A DNA stretch of 12,019 nucleotides, taken from contig JALCCG010000396.1 in the NCBI GenBank assembly GCA_023212695.1, forward strand, positions 1-12,019. The letters run 5' to 3'. This stretch comes from Sporisorium sorghi (lineage: Eukaryota > Basidiomycota > Ustilaginomycetes > Ustilaginales > Ustilaginaceae). Below are positions 1-8,079 of the stretch, one piece after another; position 1 is the first letter of the stretch; every line of letters begins with the position of its first letter. Position numbers and translations under genes: made by a program. The notes under the pieces were generated by a model, which was given only the letters and a program-made list of their open reading frames with translations, was not told the DNA's origin and made no database searches.

Positions 1-164
<164 letters not shown>

Positions 165-283
165 GATGGAGAAGAGTAGAAAAGAAGGATGGCGACCAAG
201 TTACTCTCTCTCTCGTCTGCTTGACTGAGCGAGCGAGAACCTGCTTTGTGCGCCTTTCCAACCGCGCAAATTTGAGATCACAG

Positions 284-298
284 ACACACACACACACA
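284..298. repeat. (AC)n dinucleotide microsatellite
   Basis: About seven uninterrupted AC units lie in the upstream region of the MRP4 gene. It is a simple sequence repeat with no evident function. Confidence 0.9.
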
Positions 299-381
299 AA
301 CGGCAACCGCTCTGTCAACTGTCTCTCCGCAGACACAGAAGAACGCCTGTCTGAGCAACTTCGAACGGGCCAGAAGACAAG

Positions 382-417
382 TTTTTTTTTTCCTTTTTCC
401 TTTTTTTTTTTTTTTTT
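382..417 (+). repeat. Interrupted poly-T / pyrimidine tract
   Basis: A T10 run, CC, T5, CC and a T17 run make a 36-base all-pyrimidine tract. A second tract follows at 650-670 (T12, GA, T7). Such tracts are common poly(dA:dT) nucleosome-excluding elements in fungal promoters. Here they lie 120-410 bp upstream of the MRP4 start. Confidence 0.8.
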
Positions 418-789
418 GGGAAGAAAGGTCCAATCGCCCAAATTTGACCCTTGGCCGCTCCAGCGCCCTTGCCTTGAGTATTCGGAAATTTGTATTCGAG
501 GCTTCAAGGTCGTGGGCGAATTTTGAAATTCACGAGCCCAAAAATGAATTCAACCTCGAGTGGCTGCGGCACTGGCAACCAACAGATCTTGTCAAACCAA
601 ATCGGCTTGATTCGTGCGACAAAGTTCCAGTTCCCGGTTCCGAGACGACTTTTTTTTTTTTGATTTTTTTGGAAGAAAAGTCGTGTTGGCGACCCTTTCA
701 TCCGGCTTGATCGCTTGGTCTCGAACTTGAATCTCTCTTCCTCCACCTGGCCTCATAACCACCACCACTAGATCGTAGCTTCAACGACC

Positions 790-1860
790 ATGGCCAGCCC
801 CATGGCCAGCACTTCAAGGTCCACCCTCGGCAGCCTGCTGAGGAGCTCTACCGCCGTCTCTCGTTCAACCGGCGGCCTCGCTCGCAGTTTCTCGACCGAG
901 ATCCAGCAACCTTCCCCCGCCGACGCTGCTGCCGAAGCAGTAACTGCAACCACCACCGCCTCCGATGCCATCGAAAAGCGCCGCCTCAGGCGCACCGTCA
1001 TGTCGCAACTCTCGGACCTCGGCAGCACCCAGACGCGCAGCACATCGTTCCGCCCGCACAAGCTGCGCCTCGACCCCGTGGACGCGCACAAGCTCACACT
1101 CGGCCACCTCGTCGCCGCCACCGCCCAGGTCGGTCATGCGTTCTCGTCGCTCAAGCCTGCGCAGCAGCCGTACATCTACGGCCAGCGCCACGGCGTGGCC
1201 ATGTTCGATCTGGAGCGCGCCACGCTTCCGGCGCTGCGCCGCGCTGCCGCTGTGGTGCGCGCGGTCGCCGAGCGCGATGGCGTGGTGCTGTTTGTGGGGA
1301 CGAGGGCGGGGCAGCAGGCGGCGGTGCTGGCGGCGACCAAGCGATTGGGTGGAAATGGGTTCCATGTGACCGCGGAGCGCTGGATGCCCGGTGTGATTAC
1401 CAATGCGCCCAAGCTGCTCGCCTCGGCGATTCTGAAGAGCATGCACGATTTGGATCCCAGCGCGGGGGGCAACACCAACAGGCTGGCGTCGCAGACGCTG
1501 CAGCCGGATCTGGTTATTGTGCTGAATCCCGTGGAAAACTCGTTTGCGATCAGGGAGGCGACTCAGGCTAATATCCCCACCATCGCGATTACCGATTCGG
1601 ACGTCGACCCGAGATCCGTCACGTATCCCATCCCCGCCAACGACGACTCGATCCGCAGTGTCGAGCTGATCATCGGCGTGCTGTCCAAGGCTGGACAAGA
1701 CGGGCTCAGGATCCGCGCAAAGAAACTCGACGAGGCGGACAAGCTCGGGCGCAAGGTCAACAGGTCGCTGCACCGGAGCCTCGAGGGCGCCAACTTTGAT
1801 CCGCGCTCGCGAGGCGCTACCAGCAGGACGGTGCGCGATCCCGAGCAGGAGCGGGATTAA
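790..1860 (+). CDS. MRP4: Mitochondrial small-subunit ribosomal protein uS2m (MRP4/RPS2 family)
   Basis: The 356-residue protein is a structural component of the mitochondrial small ribosomal subunit, homologous to bacterial uS2 (RpsB). Residues about 1-45 are rich in Arg, Ser and Ala, nearly free of acidic residues, and contain ARSFST around 31-36, which fits a cleaved matrix-targeting presequence. The S2 fold spans about 98-305. It shows LTLGHLVAATAQVGH (102-116), the IYGQRHGVAMFDLE segment (129-142), VLFVGTRAGQ (166-175), the WMPGVITN loop (198-205), the PDLVIVLNP strand (239-247) and IPTIAITDSDVDP (262-274), all hallmark S2 motifs. A basic tail of about 50 residues (307-356) extends past the core. 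The start is the first in-frame ATG and has a strong context (GACCATGG); a second ATG four codons on is an alternative. It is a single exon and ends with TAA. It converges on the ABC gene with 151 bp between the stops, so the 3' UTRs probably overlap or abut. Expression is expected to be constitutive. Confidence 0.94.
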   Translation: MASPMASTSRSTLGSLLRSSTAVSRSTGGLARSFSTEIQQPSPADAAAEAVTATTTASDAIEKRRLRRTVMSQLSDLGSTQTRSTSFRPHKLRLDPVDAHKLTLGHLVAATAQVGHAFSSLKPAQQPYIYGQRHGVAMFDLERATLPALRRAAAVVRAVAERDGVVLFVGTRAGQQAAVLAATKRLGGNGFHVTAERWMPGVITNAPKLLASAILKSMHDLDPSAGGNTNRLASQTLQPDLVIVLNPVENSFAIREATQANIPTIAITDSDVDPRSVTYPIPANDDSIRSVELIIGVLSKAGQDGLRIRAKKLDEADKLGRKVNRSLHRSLEGANFDPRSRGATSRTVRDPEQERD

Positions 1861-2011
1861 GATTGAGTCGCATGCTGCAATGACACGTCGAACAAGTATC
1901 ATTAGCGCCAGTGACGTGTGTGATGAGGCAAAGCGAGATGAATGCGAATTCCCTTGGCAGTCATTGCAAAAGAAGCGGCTGAGTGAGGGTTACAGACAAC
2001 GAAAGCGCCAA

Positions 2012-5000
2012 TCAACCAGTCCATTCGCCGCCCCTACTCAACGAAGCAAAATACCCTCCCGCCAAGCCTACCAAAGCATCGTAACTGCCCTGCTCCACCA
2101 CCTTGCCTTGCCTGAGCACCACAATCCGATCGCACCTCCGCATCATGTCGACATTGTGAGTGATGACGAGCGTCGTCATGCGTCTCTTCCTCACCTCGGC
2201 CTGTTGCGAGAGCAGCGTCTCCACGATCGCCTGCTGGTTCGCCACGTCCAGTGCCGACGTGCACTCGTCCAGGATCAGAATCGGCGCCTTGCGCATCAGC
2301 GCGCGCGCGATCGCCACACGTTGAGCCTGGCCGCCGGAGAGCTTGCACGCGCTGCCGCCGCCGACGCTCGTGTCGTAGCCGTTGGGGAGTGCGGTGATGA
2401 AGGCGTGTGCGTTGGCGGCGTGTGCGGCGTGCTGTACGGCTGTGGGGTGTGGTGGGGTGTTGGCGCCGTACGCGATGTTGTCGGTGATCGACAGGTCCAA
2501 CAGGCTAGGCGACTGGCTGACGACGCTCAAGTGTTCGCGCAGCCATGTGGTGGAGAGGCGCGAGATGGGCACGCCGTCGAGCAGGATCTCGCCTTGGCTC
2601 GGTTCGTACAGCCGCTGCAGCAGCGCGGCGATCGTGCTCTTGCCACACCCCGATGCGCCGACGAGCGCGACGCACTCGCCTTGCGCAACGTGGAAGCGCA
2701 CGCCGTCGAGCACCCGCGCGCCCGCGCGGCGCCCGTCGTACGCAAAGCCCACATCACGAAACTCGATCCCACCCGCGATGGGGCTCGTCAGCTCGCCCCG
2801 CGCCTCGGTGCGCCAAGGCGCGCACGACAGCTGCACGAACCGGTCCAGATCCGCAAGCGCCTTGATGCTCTTGCTAAACCCAGGCAGGAACGTCAGCATC
2901 TGCGCCGCAAACGTCACGGCAAAGATGATCAGATTGAACACCTGCATCATCCGCTTAAAGTCGTACTCGCCCGACACCATCAGCTTGGCCCCGACGTAAA
3001 AGATCAACGCTTCTGCGACGTACGTCAGTGCATCGCCCATGCCGTGGCCGAAGCCGGCGAAGACGGACGCGCGCATGCCGCACCGCTGCGCCTGCTCGAC
3101 GGCGCGCTGGTGCGCGCGATCAAACACGCTCTCGAGGCCCATGGCGCGGATGCCGCGGATGTGCGCGACCATCGCGTGCAGCTCCTCGGCCACCTGTTCG
3201 CGCTTGCGTTTGTTGCGCACCTCGTAGAAGCTGATCACGCGCGACTGCATGTGCACCGCAACGAGGAACACCGGCCCGAAAGCGACTCCGGCCAGGGTGA
3301 GCTTCCACCCCACCACGCACGCCCATCCGACTCCCAGGCTGATCATGGTCGCGATGAGCGCCAGCTGCCCCAGGATCTGGCCGACCAAGCCACGCGCGTC
3401 CTCGCCGTCCTTGACGATGCTCTGGCAGATGCGCTGCGGCGAGTTGTGCGGCTGGTCGAAAAACGCCCGATCCTGCAGCAGAACGTTGCGGTACGAAGTG
3501 GCTCGAAGGCGGAACAGCCAGCGGTCTGCCAGCACCTCCATGTAGAAGAAGCGCGTGAATGCAAACATGCCTTCGAGCAGCGCGACGAGCAGGATGAGCA
3601 GGCTCCACTTGAGCACCGTGCCCGACTGGCCAGTGCGGCCCATGGTGGCGAGCAGCTGCGCGAGCATGTACGAGAACACGGGCGTGAGTGTACCGGAGAG
3701 CACGCAGATCAGCATGCCTAGCACGAGCAATGCGCGGCTCGGAATGGTGCGCCACAGGATACGCACCACTTGGCGCGCCGTCGGCACTGGAGACTGCCCT
3801 CCGCCACCGCTAGTGTCGACGATGGCGACAGTCGCATCTAGGGTTTCGGCAGTGTACGCTGGTGGCTGTGCATCCCACCTCTTGCGCTCGACGCCGCCGC
3901 TGCGTGCTCGGCGATCGCTCGCCGTCGAACCGCTCACCTTGAGCGCCTCTGCGTCGGCCCAGTAACTGTCCATCACCTGCCGCTCCGCCAACCGCAGCGG
4001 CTTCAGATGCGACGGAGCCGCGTCGATCTTTTGCGAGATGATCAGCGACAGATGCTCCGAGAGCAGTCCGCCTTCGCGCTCCCAGCCGAGCATCGAACGG
4101 TACTTGATGCGATTGTTGTTGTTGCTCATCCTCCTGTTGCTGCGGCTGCTGTACGGTTCCTCGTCGTGCAGAGTTGGCTCGACGATCCTGCTCGCGCGTT
4201 GCAGTGCACGATTCGAAGCTTGTCGTTCCGCATCGTCGTCCTCCTCGTCGCCATTTTGACTTTGCTGCAGCGACATTGCGCGGAACGGCCCCTCCTTAGC
4301 CTCGAGATCCGATCGATACCCCTGCTGGACGACGCGGCCGCTGTCGAGCAGGTACAGAAAATCGTCGCTCTGGATCTGCGACAGATCGTGCGTGATAACA
4401 ATCGTCGTCTTACCTTTGCGCCACGTCTTGATCGCCTCGTGTACCAGGTGTCTCGTCGTCGGGTCGAGTGCAGACGTCGCCTCGTCGAGCACCAAGATCG
4501 ACGGATCGCGCAGCCGCGCCCTTGCGATCGCGAGCCTCTGCCGCTGCCCTCCCGACAGCGCAGTGCCCTTGACGCCCAACACGGTCGCATACCCGTCTGG
4601 CAGATCGCGCACAAACTCGTGCAGCAGCGCCAGCCGGCACGCCGCCTCGACCTCGGCCCTCTCCACGTGCGGCACGCCCGTCTCCGCATCCAACAGCCCT
4701 GCTCGCTGCACCCCCACCAGGCCGAGCGCCACATTGTCGTGCACGCTCATGTCGAAGACAATCGGATCCTGGCTCACCGCGCCAATGTGCAAGCGACACC
4801 AGTGTGGGTCGAGGAACTCGATGGTCTGGTCGTCGATCTGGATCGTGCCGCTCGTGGGCTCGTACAGGCGCAGCAGCAGGTGCGCGATGGTGCTCTTGCC
4901 GCTGCCGCTGCCTCCGACGACGTACGTTGTTTCGGCGGGGGCAAAGTAGAGGTCGACGCGGTCGAGCACGGCGGTTTGTGGACGCGAGGGGTAGCTGAAT

Positions 5001-6460
5001 GAGACGTTGCGCAGGTGGATCTCGCCTTGGCAGTGCGCGGGCGCGATGCGGCGCAGGCCCTGGACGCGCGGCTTGCTAAGGCGTGAGGAGGGGGCGGGTG
5101 TGTGCGTGCGGCGTTGGTGCGTGAACTTGTCCGGGCTCGCATAGCCGGGCGAAGGCGTCGAGGGGATGGCGTCGAGCGACATGGGCACCGCGCGCGCACG
5201 CCGTGGGTCGTACTCGAGCACGTCGAGCATCGACACCGAGGCGGCAAACGCGCTGCTGGTCGTGCTCAGCGGCGACGTGGGCCTCGTCTTTTCTATCGTG
5301 TCCGACGCTGAGGATCGCGCGCGAGCCGTGTCGCTATGCGCGGCGGCATCCGAGTTGATGAGGTTGACCAGGTTCGCAGCGCCCATCTTGCCCTTATCGA
5401 TGTACGACAGCGCCTGAACAATCTCATTGAGCGTCGACGAGACGAGCAGGCTCGACATGAACACGGTCATCACCTGCCCCGGCGTGAGCTTACCCTTACC
5501 CACCAGATGGCTGCCGTACCAGAAGCCCTGCACAAACGTGGCGAACACGAGCGCGCTCGTCACGCCGAATCGGATCGCCCACCACAGCAGCATGCGCCTG
5601 TACGACCTGCATCCGCGCTTGAGCTCGTCGCGAAAGCGGTGCGTTTCCCCCGCCTGCGCGTTGAACGCCTTGACCGTGTTGATGGCCTCGACGACGCGCT
5701 CGACGAGCGACGTGGCGTGTGTGGTGCTCACCCTCTCGCGCTGGAGCCAGGGCGCGGCGCCAATCTCTGTGACGACGGTCAGCACCAACACAACAGGGAT
5801 CGAGGCGAGGATGACGAGCGTCAGGCTCCAGCTCGTGTAGAGCGCCAGCACGAGACTGGCTAGCGCGGTGGTGAGGTGCTGCAGCACACTCCCGATCTCG
5901 CGCGAGACGGCGACGCGGACATCGTCGACCTCGCGCGCCACTTTGGTCATCAGCCCCGCCGGGGTGGTCTCCACCTCGTCGTCGTCTTGATGCGAGAAAA
6001 GCCCCATGCCCGTGTCGAACCAGCGCATGTGCTTGGCGAGCACGCTGGCGAACACGGCGCATCGTACACGCGCGGCGGTGCGCTCCGCCAGGCAGATCCA
6101 CGCCGACACGGACACGGTGCTGATGCAGAACGTCGCCGCACTAAGCCCGAGCAGAATGTAAACAGTGGAGAGAATCTCGTGGATGAAATGGTGGTTGGCG
6201 TGCGGCGCGATGGTGGAGACGGGTTGAGAGGATGGATTGTAGCTCGCGAATGCGTCAAAGGCTTTGCCGACGACCTTGGACATGACGGTAGGCACCATGC
6301 CCACGACTATCGAGCAGAGCATGGCTGGTAGTAGGAGCAGAGCGACATCGCGCGGTGTGAGGAAGCTGAACAGCAGTCGTATGGATGGTTTTGTTGGTGG
6401 TGGTGATGTGGACGTGGATGCGGACTGGCGCTTGGACGGGCGTGGTTTGGCCTTGGACAT
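2012..6460 (-). CDS. STE6: Full-length ABC-B exporter, probable a-factor-like pheromone transporter (Ste6 type)
   Basis: This 1482-residue, single-exon protein has the layout TMD1-NBD1-TMD2-NBD2. TMD1 spans about 37-350 and TMD2 about 905-1195, with six helices each expected. NBD1 has A-loop Tyr490, Walker A GGSGSGKST (515-523), Q-loop Gln564, signature LSGGQ (635-639), Walker B ILVLDE (655-660) and switch His691. NBD2 has Tyr1241, Walker A GASGCGKST (1268-1276), Gln1316, LSGGQ (1374-1378), ILILDE (1394-1399) and His1435. Both ATP sites therefore look intact; the second has DECTSALD instead of the usual DEATSALD. Fungal Ste6 proteins of this layout export the farnesylated mating pheromone across the plasma membrane, while related MDR proteins export drugs. 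The Ste6 assignment rests on overall type plus pheromone-response-like elements upstream. Unusual parts are an acidic insertion in the first intracellular loop (156-166), a Ser/Thr/Pro-rich insertion before NBD1 (371-478) and a charged linker (731-895) with an Asn run. The start has a good context (CACCATGTC), and no ATG occurs in the 141 bases before it on this strand. The stop is TGA. Confidence 0.93.
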   Translation of the reverse strand: MSKAKPRPSKRQSASTSTSPPPTKPSIRLLFSFLTPRDVALLLLPAMLCSIVVGMVPTVMSKVVGKAFDAFASYNPSSQPVSTIAPHANHHFIHEILSTVYILLGLSAATFCISTVSVSAWICLAERTAARVRCAVFASVLAKHMRWFDTGMGLFSHQDDDEVETTPAGLMTKVAREVDDVRVAVSREIGSVLQHLTTALASLVLALYTSWSLTLVILASIPVVLVLTVVTEIGAAPWLQRERVSTTHATSLVERVVEAINTVKAFNAQAGETHRFRDELKRGCRSYRRMLLWWAIRFGVTSALVFATFVQGFWYGSHLVGKGKLTPGQVMTVFMSSLLVSSTLNEIVQALSYIDKGKMGAANLVNLINSDAAAHSDTARARSSASDTIEKTRPTSPLSTTSSAFAASVSMLDVLEYDPRRARAVPMSLDAIPSTPSPGYASPDKFTHQRRTHTPAPSSRLSKPRVQGLRRIAPAHCQGEIHLRNVSFSYPSRPQTAVLDRVDLYFAPAETTYVVGGSGSGKSTIAHLLLRLYEPTSGTIQIDDQTIEFLDPHWCRLHIGAVSQDPIVFDMSVHDNVALGLVGVQRAGLLDAETGVPHVERAEVEAACRLALLHEFVRDLPDGYATVLGVKGTALSGGQRQRLAIARARLRDPSILVLDEATSALDPTTRHLVHEAIKTWRKGKTTIVITHDLSQIQSDDFLYLLDSGRVVQQGYRSDLEAKEGPFRAMSLQQSQNGDEEDDDAERQASNRALQRASRIVEPTLHDEEPYSSRSNRRMSNNNNRIKYRSMLGWEREGGLLSEHLSLIISQKIDAAPSHLKPLRLAERQVMDSYWADAEALKVSGSTASDRRARSGGVERKRWDAQPPAYTAETLDATVAIVDTSGGGGQSPVPTARQVVRILWRTIPSRALLVLGMLICVLSGTLTPVFSYMLAQLLATMGRTGQSGTVLKWSLLILLVALLEGMFAFTRFFYMEVLADRWLFRLRATSYRNVLLQDRAFFDQPHNSPQRICQSIVKDGEDARGLVGQILGQLALIATMISLGVGWACVVGWKLTLAGVAFGPVFLVAVHMQSRVISFYEVRNKRKREQVAEELHAMVAHIRGIRAMGLESVFDRAHQRAVEQAQRCGMRASVFAGFGHGMGDALTYVAEALIFYVGAKLMVSGEYDFKRMMQVFNLIIFAVTFAAQMLTFLPGFSKSIKALADLDRFVQLSCAPWRTEARGELTSPIAGGIEFRDVGFAYDGRRAGARVLDGVRFHVAQGECVALVGASGCGKSTIAALLQRLYEPSQGEILLDGVPISRLSTTWLREHLSVVSQSPSLLDLSITDNIAYGANTPPHPTAVQHAAHAANAHAFITALPNGYDTSVGGGSACKLSGGQAQRVAIARALMRKAPILILDECTSALDVANQQAIVETLLSQQAEVRKRRMTTLVITHNVDMMRRCDRIVVLRQGKVVEQGSYDALVGLAGGYFASLSRGGEWTG

Positions 6461-6718
6461 GGTGTCGAGCCTGGCCGTGGATGGCGTCGATGGTGGTGGT
6501 CCTGTCTCAAGATGAGCACTGGTTTTAGACGACGATGGGTAATGTAGACAGAAAGCAGAACGGGCAAGGGGTGGTGTCCCAAAGGTATCACACTAACTCG
6601 GCATCCTTGTCCACAACTTGGACTCGCGTGATGACCACCTCAACCAGCTCACCAACAATGACATACGCCCCCAGCCAGAACCGGCTCACGCCACCCGGCT
6701 CCTCTTTTGTGGCCATCC

Positions 6719-6727
6719 TCCCTTTGT
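6719..6727 (-). promoter_or_regulatory. Pheromone response element, exact match (ACAAAGGGA)
   Basis: The minus strand reads ACAAAGGGA, identical to the PRE bound by the HMG-box factor Prf1 in Ustilago maydis. It is in the sense orientation of the ABC gene, 259 bp upstream of its ATG. By simple counting, an exact 9-mer is expected about 0.01 times in this 1.6-kb spacer on both strands. Activity is inferred, not shown. Confidence 0.6.
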
Positions 6728-6840
6728 CCTGCTCATGCTGCCTACAATCTGGGGCGCGTGAGAAACCCCGGAAGCCAACAAAGCTTTCTCGCCAAGCTCT
6801 CTGCATGCAAGACAATCGGCGCCAACGAGGAGAAACAGGC

Positions 6841-6849
6841 ACAAAGGGC
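6841..6849 (+). promoter_or_regulatory. PRE-like element, 8 of 9 (ACAAAGGGC)
   Basis: It differs from the Prf1 consensus only at the last base. It lies 381 bp upstream of the ABC-gene ATG, on the strand opposite to the exact element at 6719. On its own it would be weak evidence; it gains weight from the cluster. Confidence 0.42.
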
Positions 6850-6951
6850 AAATGAAGTCATGTGCACACTTGCTTTTCTCCCACACCTTTGTACATCGAC
6901 AAGAAGGAACAAAAGGCAGGTGTGGGGGGGGTGAACACGAGGTCGAGGCTT

Positions 6952-6960
6952 CCCCTTTGT
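6952..6960 (-). promoter_or_regulatory. PRE-like element, 8 of 9 (ACAAAGGGG)
   Basis: The minus strand reads ACAAAGGGG, one mismatch at the last position of the Prf1 consensus (the next base is the consensus A). It has the same orientation as the exact element. A weaker 7-of-9 match (ACAAAGGTG) lies between, at 6884-6892 on the minus strand. Confidence 0.42.
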
Positions 6961-7090
6961 GTCCAACAGTGCAAGAGCCGACGCGAGTCCCGATGGTTGC
7001 AAGATCGGGAAGAAGATTTCCAGATTGGGGTGGTTTTTTCCTCAAATTCTGTTAGATCGCGACACTCCGAGCAGCAGTGAGCCGCAGTCG

Positions 7091-7141
7091 AGCGGCGTTT
7101 GAAACGCGGGTTGTTGCTATGCAACGAGGGCAAGCGCCGCT
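7091..7141. promoter_or_regulatory. Nested dyad with X-box-like core
   Basis: Three inverted repeats are nested or overlapping. AGCGGCG (7091-7097) pairs with CGCCGCT (7135-7141). Within it lie GCGTTT-G-AAACGC (7095-7107) and GTTGC-TAT-GCAAC (7113-7125). The centres of the last two are 18 bp apart. The last resembles an RFX/Crt1 X-box but is one base shorter than the classical 14-mer. It lies about 650 bp upstream of the ABC-gene ATG. The symmetry is seen directly; a binding protein is conjecture. Confidence 0.4.
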
Positions 7142-7173
7142 TAACATCTGTTGCGAGTCGATACCGTTCGTTG

Positions 7174-7189
7174 TTGGTTGGTTGGTTGG
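7174..7189. repeat. (TTGG)4 microsatellite
   Basis: Four perfect tandem TTGG units lie in the spacer between the ABC and cyclin genes. No function is evident. Confidence 0.9.
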
Positions 7190-7494
7190 CCAGCGTCACC
7201 GCCACCGCCGAATGCTGGCAAGCCGAGTGGGCAGGGCATTGAGGGCGCGATAAAGCAAGGAGAGAGCGAGTCGATGTTACACACGGCGTGCGGGGGCGTG
7301 TGATCCGAGGCAGGGGTTTGGCTCTTTCGCCTCCTTGCTTTTACCCTCTTCGCATTGATATTTGCATGCATAGCAGGGTGGTTGTCAAGCAGATGCCCAA
7401 ATGATCCGGCTGACCCCTCTTTTGTTGCAGTTGCCTTTCAACCGGCTGTTCGAGAAAAAGAGTCGAAGGAGCTCTAATCGGCATGACAACCACG

Positions 7495-7538
7495 AAAAAA
7501 AAAAAACAAAAAAAACAAAAACAAAAAAAAAAAACAAA
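7495..7538 (+). repeat. A-rich tract interrupted by single C
   Basis: Runs of 5 to 12 A are separated by single C residues over 44 bases. It lies about 540 bp beyond the cyclin stop codon and about 1 kb upstream of the ABC gene. It is a simple sequence tract that may exclude nucleosomes. Confidence 0.85.
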
Positions 7539-7644
7539 GAGCGGGCATGGTTGCAACGTATCCTAAGCGACGGGTCGCGCGCCTCGGGCTGCTGCTGGGC
7601 ACACACACACTCGGACACAGCAACACACCCCCTTGCACCGCCCA

Positions 7645-7675
7645 CCAACGTGTTGGACCCCAGCACCTTGGGTCC
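7645..7675. repeat. Two adjacent small inverted repeats before a C12 run
   Basis: CCAAC-GT-GTTGG (7645-7656) is followed at once by GGACCC, a 9-base loop and GGGTCC (7655-7675), which runs into C12 (7674-7685). The two cannot both form fully because they share two bases. The element lies about 400 bp past the cyclin stop. A role in 3'-end formation is possible but unsupported. Confidence 0.4.
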
Positions 7676-8079
7676 CCCCCCCCCCGCACACTCGCTTCCG
7701 AACCCACTGGCTCAGCACGCATCAACGGCGGGAGGAAAACTGTATCTCATTGATTGGGAAATGCTAAAAAGGAGAAAAAAAAAAAAAAATGCGTCTGTAT
7801 AAGCGAGAGGGGTATCTAACGAACAAGAGGAGAAAAGGCGAGGCCCGCCATGCTAAGCGGAGCAAAGTGTATGGAAAAAAGAGAGGCAGAGGCAAGTGTG
7901 TGACTTGCACCGCAGGGCTGTCTGACCGGAGCATCTCTTTTCGAGGCCGGAAAGGACAGCCCTTGTTGTCGCAAGGAGAAAAGCCAAGACACAAAGATGC
8001 GAGAGAGATGCTACGAAGCGCAGAGCATGTTGCCGCTGCTGCGCATGAATGAATGCTGCGATAAAGAGAGAAAAAACAA

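Larger units (their letters stand above)
6461..8079. promoter_or_regulatory. 1.6-kb spacer: ABC-gene promoter and cyclin-gene 3' flank
   Basis: No gene is supportable on either strand; open frames here are short, low-complexity or without a proper ATG. The half nearest 6461 is the presumed promoter of the ABC gene and holds three close matches to the smut pheromone response element (6719-6960) and a nested dyad (7091-7141). The half nearest 8079 receives the 3' UTR of the cyclin gene. It is rich in simple sequence: (TTGG)4 at 7174-7189, an A-rich stretch at 7495-7538, two adjacent hairpins at 7645-7675, C12 at 7674-7685 and A15 at 7775-7789. No clear TATA box was seen close to 6460. Confidence 0.55.

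Noticed and set aside
865..1902. 345-codon open frame antisense to MRP4
   Set aside because: Shadow of the uS2m gene: Arg/His/Gly-rich composition, no recognisable motif.
1796..3721. 641-codon open frame antisense to the ABC gene
   Set aside because: It lies wholly over the tail of MRP4 and the well-supported NBD2/TMD2 coding sequence, is rich in His, Arg and Ala as expected of a GC-rich shadow frame, and shows no domain.
7408..7430. CTGAC followed by a pyrimidine tract and TTGCAG, like a 3' splice site on the plus strand
   Set aside because: No convincing donor upstream and no coding potential to join.
6461..8079. Search for a small CaaX-ending pheromone precursor gene beside the exporter
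   Set aside because: By eye I found no short ATG frame ending in a Cys-aliphatic-aliphatic-X box in this spacer; a computed six-frame scan of all short frames would be needed to be certain.
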